Part shown: positions 8,565-12,312 of the stretch, piece after piece | Layout: the number at the start of each line of letters is the position of its first letter | Position numbering within the stretch: position 1 is the stretch's first letter | Assembly (NCBI GenBank): GCA_049672765.1 | Contig: JBATWQ010000376.1 | Location: 1 to 12,312 of the forward strand | Direction: 5' to 3' | Length of the DNA stretch: 12,312 bases | Source of the DNA: JAGQSZ01 sp049672765 | Lineage (GTDB): Bacteria; Actinomycetota; Acidimicrobiia; Acidimicrobiales; Microtrichaceae | The notes under the pieces: model-generated | The model's database searches: none | Told to the model about the DNA's origin: nothing | What the model saw: only the letters and a program-made list of their open reading frames with translations | Translations under genes and position numbers: made by a program

Positions 8565-8827
8565 CGCCTTCGGTCGCAAACGTTATTAAGAATAGCAACC
8601 TGTTGCAAGTAGCCTTGGGGCTGTCAGTTGGCTATCTTTTATCACTACCCGTCATATTTACGGAGGTTGTGGCGGTCGCTCTAGCAATGCCTTTAGTCGC
8701 GGTGGTAGTCGCTGCCCTTTGTGTGTGGAGTGGATCACTGCGAGTGCTTGGTGGGCTCACACTTATAACCACGATCGGGTTATCATGGTTTTACCATTAC
8801 CTATCCACTGGTTTTGAAGTGTTCTGA
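8552..8827 (+). CDS. Small three-helix membrane protein, candidate immunity protein for the RHS tip
   Basis: Predicted 91-residue inner-membrane protein of no family I recognise. Three hydrophobic segments are visible at about residues 16-36, 38-59 and 64-84, with a basic start (M-R-K) and almost no soluble domain. ATG 8552 overlaps the end of the RHS gene by 13 bases, and GGTGGTG at 8541-8547 can serve as the ribosome-binding site, so the two are probably translationally coupled. A small gene directly after an RHS toxin tip is the standard place for the cognate immunity gene. A membrane-embedded immunity protein fits a toxin acting at the membrane or outside the cytosol. No direct evidence of neutralising activity is visible. 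The lower GC and unremarkable codon use agree with joint transfer with the tip. Confidence 0.7.
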   Translation: MRKVAPSVANVIKNSNLLQVALGLSVGYLLSLPVIFTEVVAVALAMPLVAVVVAALCVWSGSLRVLGGLTLITTIGLSWFYHYLSTGFEVF

Positions 8828-9207
8828 TCTGGTGACGAGAAATGGCTTCACTCTGGACCGTCGGTTGAAAGCAACGGTTGTAAAACTGGAGAGTTCTCGT
8901 GGTTGGGGTGAAGTGACGCTCTCGACCAGTGCGGAGAACGATTCGAACGCTTCGTTTTTTCCAGCGTAACCGACCTGACCCATCGAGCTGACAATCAGGT
9001 GCGGGGGCCGGACGTCGTCGTAGAACCCGAGACGACCGACTCAGATGTAGACCAGGGCTGGACGCCTGATTGTGTCGAACGCGAGGTCGTAGACCGTGAC
9101 AACCTGTCGTCGGTCGGGAACAGCGCTTTTCTCGACGGGGTCATTGCCGTACACTTTTCCTGACGGCCGGCAGCCATGGGGCGCTGGACCTCATAAGGAG
9201 GGCTGAC
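8828..9207. other. Non-coding spacer between the toxin/immunity pair and panB
   Basis: I see no supported gene in these 380 bases. Short open frames exist on both strands (plus from GTG 9000; minus from GTG at 9152-9154 down to a TGA near 9034), but none has a convincing start or recognisable product. The stretch holds a weak hairpin near 8937-8960 and, at its right end, the panB ribosome-binding site. A promoter for panB should lie here, but no clear -35/-10 pair stands out. Confidence 0.45.
8937..8960 (+). terminator. Weak terminator-like hairpin after the immunity candidate
   Basis: AACGA (8937-8941) pairs with TCGTT (8952-8956), enclosing a 10-nt loop. An alternative smaller hairpin is CGAA (8944-8947) with TTCG (8951-8954), followed directly by six T at 8955-8960. 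Placement 110 bases after the last accessory gene fits a rho-independent terminator, but the stems are short. Confidence 0.3.
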
Positions 9208-10068
9208 ATGGCTCCATCCACGCAGATGAGAGTTCCCGCCATTCGATCCCGCAAGGTTCGAAACGGTGCAGAACCACTGGTGATGGTCACCGCATACGAC
9301 GCGCCGGGGGCACGGATCGCGAGCGACGCCGAGGTCGACATGATCCTCGTCGGTGACTCCCTGGCGATGGTGGTTCTCGGCTACGACGACACCCTGCAGG
9401 TGACTGTCGCAGACATCGCCCACCACACAGCGGCGGTCGCTAGAGCCAAGCCGACGAGCCTGGTCGTGGCAGACCTCCCGTGGATGAGCTACCACGTGTC
9501 GGTCGAGGACACCGTGCGCAACGCCGCCGAGTTGATCCGCGCCGGTGCAGCTTCGGTCAAGCTCGAAGGTGGCCGTAAGCGTCTGCCGATGATCGAAGCA
9601 CTTTTCGCATCCGAGATTCCCGTCATGGGCCACCTGGGTCTCACTCCCCAGTCGATGCACGCCATGGGCGGGTTCAAGGTTCAGGCCAAGGAGTCCCAGG
9701 CCGCGCTCGAACTGGTCGATGACGCCAAGGCTCTCCAGCACGCCGGGTGTTTTGCGATCGTGCTCGAAGGTGTTCCCGACGAGGTCGCCCGTATGGTCAC
9801 CGACTCTCTGGACATTCCGACGATCGGTATTGGGGCTGGCGTCCACTGTGATGGCCAGGTGCTGGTGTTCCACGACCTTCTGGGACTCGAGGACCGGACT
9901 CCCGCCAAGTTCGTGCGGCGCTACGCCTCACTCAAGAGCGAAGCAGTCGAAGCCGTTTCCAGGTTCGCCGCCGACGTGCGATCCGGGGCGTTCCCCGACG
10001 CGTCCGAGAGCTATCACCTGTCATCTGAGCAGGCCGAGGCGCTGACCCTTTACGGCGTCGAGGGCTGA
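9208..10068 (+). CDS. panB: 3-methyl-2-oxobutanoate hydroxymethyltransferase (ketopantoate hydroxymethyltransferase)
   Basis: Cytosolic enzyme that transfers the one-carbon unit of 5,10-methylene-tetrahydrofolate to 3-methyl-2-oxobutanoate, giving 2-dehydropantoate, the first committed step to pantothenate and coenzyme A. The 286-residue length is normal for PanB, a single (beta/alpha)8-barrel domain. Metal- and substrate-binding residues match the family: V-G-D50-S, A-D89-L-P and K-L-E120-G-G correspond to the E. coli Mg ligands Asp45, Asp84 and Glu114; V-L-E187-G-V-P holds the expected catalytic Glu. G-H-L-G-L-T-P-Q (141-148) and I-G-I-G-A-G (206-211) are also typical. ATG 9208 is preceded by a strong AAGGAGGG at 9195-9202, which decides the start. 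No panC or panD lies beside it in this window, so it appears to be transcribed alone. Confidence 0.97.
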   Translation: MAPSTQMRVPAIRSRKVRNGAEPLVMVTAYDAPGARIASDAEVDMILVGDSLAMVVLGYDDTLQVTVADIAHHTAAVARAKPTSLVVADLPWMSYHVSVEDTVRNAAELIRAGAASVKLEGGRKRLPMIEALFASEIPVMGHLGLTPQSMHAMGGFKVQAKESQAALELVDDAKALQHAGCFAIVLEGVPDEVARMVTDSLDIPTIGIGAGVHCDGQVLVFHDLLGLEDRTPAKFVRRYASLKSEAVEAVSRFAADVRSGAFPDASESYHLSSEQAEALTLYGVEG

Positions 10069-10083
10069 GCGGCACAACGACGA

Positions 10084-10117
10084 GGGCTCGGGGGTCCATG
10101 GACCCCATCGGGAGCCC
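10084..10117 (+). terminator. Nested inverted repeat after panB, probable terminator
   Basis: The outer arms GGGCTC (10084-10089) and GAGCCC (10112-10117) enclose a perfect 16-base palindrome, GGGGTCCATGGACCCC, at 10091-10106. The whole can fold as one long GC-rich hairpin beginning about 15 bases after the panB stop. No clear T-run follows, which is common for actinobacterial terminators. A protein-binding palindrome is an alternative reading. Confidence 0.45.
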
Positions 10118-10162
10118 GCTCCCCGTTGGCTCCCTTTGGCCCGGAGCGACTACGGTTGCCAA

Positions 10163-10261
10163 GTCCCCCTGTCAGACGGGGGACCCGTGCCCGTCGATAC
10201 GGGTGCAGAAATAGAACACCCTGTCCTGCAGATCGCAGGACCCTGACGGCCAATTGGGCCG
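10163..10261 (+). promoter_or_regulatory. Structured leader before rpsF, possible ribosomal-protein (S6:S18) autoregulatory leader
   Basis: Four stem-forming repeats lie in the ~100 bases ahead of rpsF. GTCCCCC (10163-10169) pairs with GGGGGAC (10178-10184). CCCGT (10184-10188) pairs with ACGGG (10199-10203). GTCCTGC (10223-10229) pairs perfectly with GCAGGAC (10235-10241) around a 5-nt loop. CGGCC (10247-10251) pairs with GGCCG (10257-10261) around AATTG. Many bacteria carry an RNA leader before rpsF that binds the S6:S18 complex and represses the operon. The position and helix density fit this, but I did not match the conserved CCG-containing internal loop with certainty. The first two helices could instead belong to termination of panB transcripts. 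Confidence 0.35.
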
Positions 10262-10282
10262 AGGTCCATAGGGAGGAACCTA

Positions 10283-10615
10283 GTGACAACTCGCGTTTAC
10301 GAGTTGATGATCATTATTGACGGCGACGTGGATGACGTCGTTGGCAAGGGAGTCATCAACAAGGCCAAGGAAATGATCGAAGCCAGTGGTGGAACCGTTC
10401 CGACGGTCGACCATTGGGGTCGTAGGCGTTTCGCCTACCTGATCAACCACAAGTCCGAAGGTGTCTACTCGGTCCTCGAGATCGTGACCGAAGCACCGAA
10501 CCTGGACGACGTTGATCGCTTCCTCCGACTCGCGGACGAGGTCGTCCGCCACAAGTTGTTCCGTCTGCCGGACTCCGAAGCCATCAAGCGTGGCCTCCTG
10601 AGCCCTGCAGGCTGA
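10283..10615 (+). CDS. rpsF: 30S ribosomal protein bS6
   Basis: Small-subunit ribosomal protein that binds 16S rRNA in the platform as a pair with bS18. The 110 residues show the family pattern: Y-E-L-M-I-I-I-D near the start, W-G-R-R-R-F-A-Y-L-I (45-54), Y-S-V-L-E-I and the end motif D-E-V-V-R-H-K-L-F-R. GTG 10283 is chosen because GGGAGG at 10271-10276 is well placed and the product begins directly with the conserved first strand (T-T-R-V-Y-E-L). It is the first gene of the rpsF-ssb-rpsR-rplI operon, with 15 bases between its stop and ssb. The structured leader ahead of it may mediate feedback control. Confidence 0.97.
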   Translation: MTTRVYELMIIIDGDVDDVVGKGVINKAKEMIEASGGTVPTVDHWGRRRFAYLINHKSEGVYSVLEIVTEAPNLDDVDRFLRLADEVVRHKLFRLPDSEAIKRGLLSPAG

Positions 10616-10630
10616 AACCAGGAGGACAAA

Positions 10631-11089
10631 ATGGCAATCGGAAACACAGTCGAACTCATCGGCAACATCACGCGGGACCCCGAACTCCGGTTCACTCCCA
10701 GCGGAGCCGCAGTTGCGACTTTCGGTCTGGCGGTCAACCGTCGTTGGCGCAATCAGCAGACCAACGAATGGGAAGAGCAGACCTCGTTCTTCGACATCGT
10801 GTGCTGGCGTGAAATGGCCGAGAACGTGGCCGAGTCCCTCACCAAGGGCTCCCGTGTCATCGTGACCGGACGTCTGGACCAGCGCTCGTGGGAGACCGAC
10901 CAGGGCGACAAGCGCTCCAAGGTCGAGGTAGTCGCCGACGAGGTCGGACCGAGCCTGCGGTGGGCAACCGCCCAGGTAACAAAGAATGAGCGCCGCGAAG
11001 GCGGCGGCAGTGGCGGCGGCTTCAACTCCCCGCCCCCGGCCCAGGAGCCCCCGGCCGGCGGATACAACGATGATGAGGAGCCGTTCTAA
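10631..11089 (+). CDS. ssb: Single-stranded DNA-binding protein
   Basis: Coats single-stranded DNA in replication, recombination and repair, and recruits partners through its C-terminal tip. The 152 residues comprise an OB-fold domain of ~110 residues (G-N-I-T-R-D-P-E-L-R at 11-20, F-F-D-I-V-C-W-R near 53-60, V-T-G-R-L-D-Q-R-S-W near 78-87). A short Gly/Pro-rich linker follows, then the canonical acidic tip D-D-E-E-P-F. The linker is shorter than in many actinobacterial SSBs. ATG 10631 follows a strong AGGAGGA at 10620-10626. Its location between rpsF and rpsR marks it as the main housekeeping SSB. Its TAA shares one base with the rpsR start. Confidence 0.97.
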   Translation: MAIGNTVELIGNITRDPELRFTPSGAAVATFGLAVNRRWRNQQTNEWEEQTSFFDIVCWREMAENVAESLTKGSRVIVTGRLDQRSWETDQGDKRSKVEVVADEVGPSLRWATAQVTKNERREGGGSGGGFNSPPPAQEPPAGGYNDDEEPF

Positions 11090-11529
11090 TGGCCAAGTCG
11101 CAACAGAAGCGCAGCCCCAAGGGCAAAGGCAAGGACAACGGACGCAAGTTCAAGAAGAAGGTCTCGGTTCTCAACTCCGAGAAGATCGAGTACGTCGACT
11201 GGAAGGACGTCAACCTGCTCCGCAGGTTCGTTTCCGACCGGGCGAAGATCCGTGCCCGTCGCGTGACCGGCAACAACGTCCAGCAGCAGAGCGCGGTGGC
11301 GATGGCCATCAAGAACGCTCGCGAAATGGCGTTGATCCCCTACGCGAACCGAGTGACGACCCAGCGTGGCGGCCGTGGCCGCGATCGCGACGGCGACGAT
11401 CGTCGTGAACGCCGTGACCGTTCGGAGAACTCAGACGCTCCTAAGGAGTCAACGGAGGAATTCGCCGGGATCGCATCCGAAGGGACCGACGAGGCCCAGG
11501 CAGTCGAGACGGTCGGGGGCGAAGAGTGA
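11089..11529 (+). CDS. rpsR: 30S ribosomal protein bS18 with unusual C-terminal extension
   Basis: bS18 pairs with bS6 on the small-subunit platform. The core is clear: K-K-K-V-S-V-L near 22-28, I-E-Y-V-D-W-K-D-V-N-L-L-R-R-F-V (33-48), then K-I-R-A-R-R-V-T-G-N (53-62) and A-I-K-N-A-R-E-M-A-L-I-P-Y (73-85). Normal bS18 ends soon after this point at about 75-90 residues. Here the frame continues to 146 residues with an R-G-G-R-G-R-D-R-D segment, then an acidic Ser/Glu/Asp-rich tail ending G-G-E-E. The start ATG overlaps the ssb stop by one base, with GAGGAG at 11075-11080 inside ssb as ribosome-binding site. The stop overlaps the rplI start as GTGA. These overlaps on both sides show the extension is truly within the operon frame. 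The tail is probably disordered; role unknown. Confidence 0.95.
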   Translation: MAKSQQKRSPKGKGKDNGRKFKKKVSVLNSEKIEYVDWKDVNLLRRFVSDRAKIRARRVTGNNVQQQSAVAMAIKNAREMALIPYANRVTTQRGGRGRDRDGDDRRERRDRSENSDAPKESTEEFAGIASEGTDEAQAVETVGGEE

Positions 11530-11984
11530 AAGAACTCAAGGTCATACTCCGTTCCGACGTGGATGGTCTTGGCAAGCGCGGCGATGTCGTCGACGTGACC
11601 AAGGGCTACTCGCGTAACTTCCTCGAGCCGAAGGGACTTGCGTTCCCCGCCACCGAGGGAGCCATCTCCCAGGCTGCCGCCATGCGTCAGTCCCGTGACA
11701 TCAAGGATGCACGTGACCGCGAGGCCGGCGAAGACATCGCCAAGGTCCTCGTTGCACGCACCATCCGCATCGAGGCCCGTGTCGGTGGAACCGGTCGACT
11801 CTTCGGTTCGATCACCGAGGCCGACGTGGTCGAGGCAATCCTCGCCCAGACCGGCATCGACCTCGACCGCAAGGTGATCCGCATCGACGAACACATCAAG
11901 GAAGTGGGCACGCACCAGGCGACCGCCCACCTTCACGCCGATGTTCAGTTCCCCGTCACCCTCGAGGTCGTCGCGGACCAGTAG
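11526..11984 (+). CDS. rplI: 50S ribosomal protein bL9
   Basis: Large-subunit protein of elongated shape, with an N-terminal rRNA-binding domain, a long connecting helix and a C-terminal domain reaching off the L1 side. The 152 residues are of normal length. The signature is intact at the start: G-L-G-K-R-G-D-V-V-D-V, then G-Y-S-R-N-F-L-E-P-K-G-L-A (27-39). The C-terminal domain shows L-F-G-S-I-T near 91-96 and ends H-L-H-A-D-V-Q-F-P-V-T-L-E-V. GTG 11526 overlaps the rpsR stop by 4 bases, indicating translational coupling. The ribosome-binding site is only a G-run at 11516-11520. It is the last gene of the operon, 20 bases before a strong terminator. Confidence 0.97.
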   Translation: MKELKVILRSDVDGLGKRGDVVDVTKGYSRNFLEPKGLAFPATEGAISQAAAMRQSRDIKDARDREAGEDIAKVLVARTIRIEARVGGTGRLFGSITEADVVEAILAQTGIDLDRKVIRIDEHIKEVGTHQATAHLHADVQFPVTLEVVADQ

Positions 11985-12004
11985 TCGTCGAAGTGATTGA
12001 CCTG

Positions 12005-12044
12005 GGCCGCCCCGAGCATTGCTCGGGGCGGCCTTCGTCGTTTT
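12005..12044 (+). terminator. Strong rho-independent-type terminator of the rpsF operon
   Basis: A perfect 13-bp inverted repeat: GGCCGCCCCGAGC at 12005-12017, loop ATT, GCTCGGGGCGGCC at 12021-12033. A T-rich stretch ending in TTTT at 12041-12044 follows. It lies 20 bases after the rplI stop, so it ends the rpsF-ssb-rpsR-rplI transcript. Confidence 0.9.
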
Positions 12045-12312
12045 CCCCCTGTCTGTGGACCGGGTCGGATGTGGGCAGAGCCCGACCGGTTTGGGGCCAG
12101 CTGGTCGGCTCCCGCTGTCACACCCGCGTGGCAGGTTGTTCACCGAGAGGTTGTTAACAGACATGACTCGTTCACCCACAGGTCATCCCCCGGGCTTTCC
12201 ACCGGATCCACAGGCAATTAACAGGGTTTCGGGTCTATCACTCCCCAGGCAGTCCAACGGAAGATTGTCCACGATGACGCAGCTCCCAGATCAACGATGA
12301 CCCAAGCCCTGT
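12045..12312. other. Non-coding region with clustered DnaA-box-like 9-mers; possible next gene start at 12297
   Basis: No full gene. Several 9-mers approach the DnaA box TT(A/G)TCCACA: TTGTCCACG at 12265-12273 (8 of 9); and, at 7 of 9, TTGTTCACC 12136-12144, TTGTTAACA 12151-12159, TCACCCACA 12172-12180, GGATCCACA 12204-12212, and on the minus strand the complement of TGTGGACCG at 12054-12062. ATG 12297 opens a frame (M-T-Q-A-L) that runs off the window. By synteny the next gene could be dnaB, but it has no visible Shine-Dalgarno, so I do not call it. Confidence 0.4.

Noticed and set aside
9034..9154. Minus-strand short frame ending in L-V-Y-I before a TGA, open again beyond it
   Set aside because: It looks mildly protein-like and could be a gene remnant, but it has no good start, no recognisable family and is only about 40 codons.
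9000..9164. Plus-strand frame from GTG 9000, acidic product of about 54 residues
   Set aside because: No Shine-Dalgarno, no recognisable motif, and it overlaps the competing minus frame; probably chance in GC-rich DNA.
1656..9207. Insertion sequence or integrase-borne element carrying the RHS block
   Set aside because: No transposase, integrase, tRNA or terminal inverted repeats are visible in or beside the block.
8995..9873. Long minus-strand open frame across panB
   Set aside because: It is antisense to a fully supported panB with all catalytic residues; its product is His/Arg-rich and lacks any domain. GC-rich antisense frames are expected here.
12274..12300. ATG 12274 as start of the next gene
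   Set aside because: The frame closes after eight codons at TGA 12298-12300.

Overview
The window comes from a high-GC Gram-positive chromosome. The order ponA-type penicillin-binding protein, then rpsF-ssb-rpsR-rplI, is the arrangement I know from Actinobacteria, for example near ponA1 of mycobacteria. The GC-rich codon use, Thr-rich wall-protein tail and GTG starts fit this. An Acidimicrobiia-like lineage is my guess, and nothing in the window proves it. All genes I accept are on the + strand.

Layout. (1) 3-1655: the 3' part of a class A penicillin-binding protein, cut by the window edge. (2) 1656-8827: an accessory block. It starts with an AT-richer spacer and a small membrane-protein reading frame broken by one in-frame TGA (1880-2401). 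Next is a very large secreted RHS/YD-repeat protein (2402-8564) whose reading frame is broken once near 3664-3670. It ends in a 154-residue variable C-terminal domain that looks like a polymorphic-toxin tip. A 91-residue three-helix membrane protein (8552-8827) overlaps the toxin end by 13 bases and is the natural immunity candidate. (3) 8828-9207: spacer with a weak terminator-like hairpin. (4) 9208-10068: panB, the first committed enzyme of pantothenate synthesis. (5) 10069-10282: a structured spacer with a strong palindrome after panB and several hairpins before rpsF. (6) 10283-11984: the tightly packed rpsF-ssb-rpsR-rplI operon, with overlapping stop and start codons, closed by a strong 13-bp-stem terminator. 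(7) 12045-12312: non-coding DNA with a cluster of DnaA-box-like 9-mers, before what may be the next gene (dnaB by synteny).

How the parts relate. The flanks are housekeeping genes for cell wall, coenzyme A precursor and ribosome/replication. The middle block reads as a contact-dependent or wall-associated competition module: export signal, long YD-repeat shell, conserved RHS core end, variable tip, membrane-embedded immunity candidate. The tip carries an H-x-H-x2-W / H-E / D-x2-N-N signature and six cysteines. With a membrane immunity candidate, this suggests a toxin acting outside the cytosol or at the membrane. The frameshift in the RHS gene and the stop in the upstream membrane ORF leave open whether the locus is active, phase-switched, decaying, or affected by sequence error.
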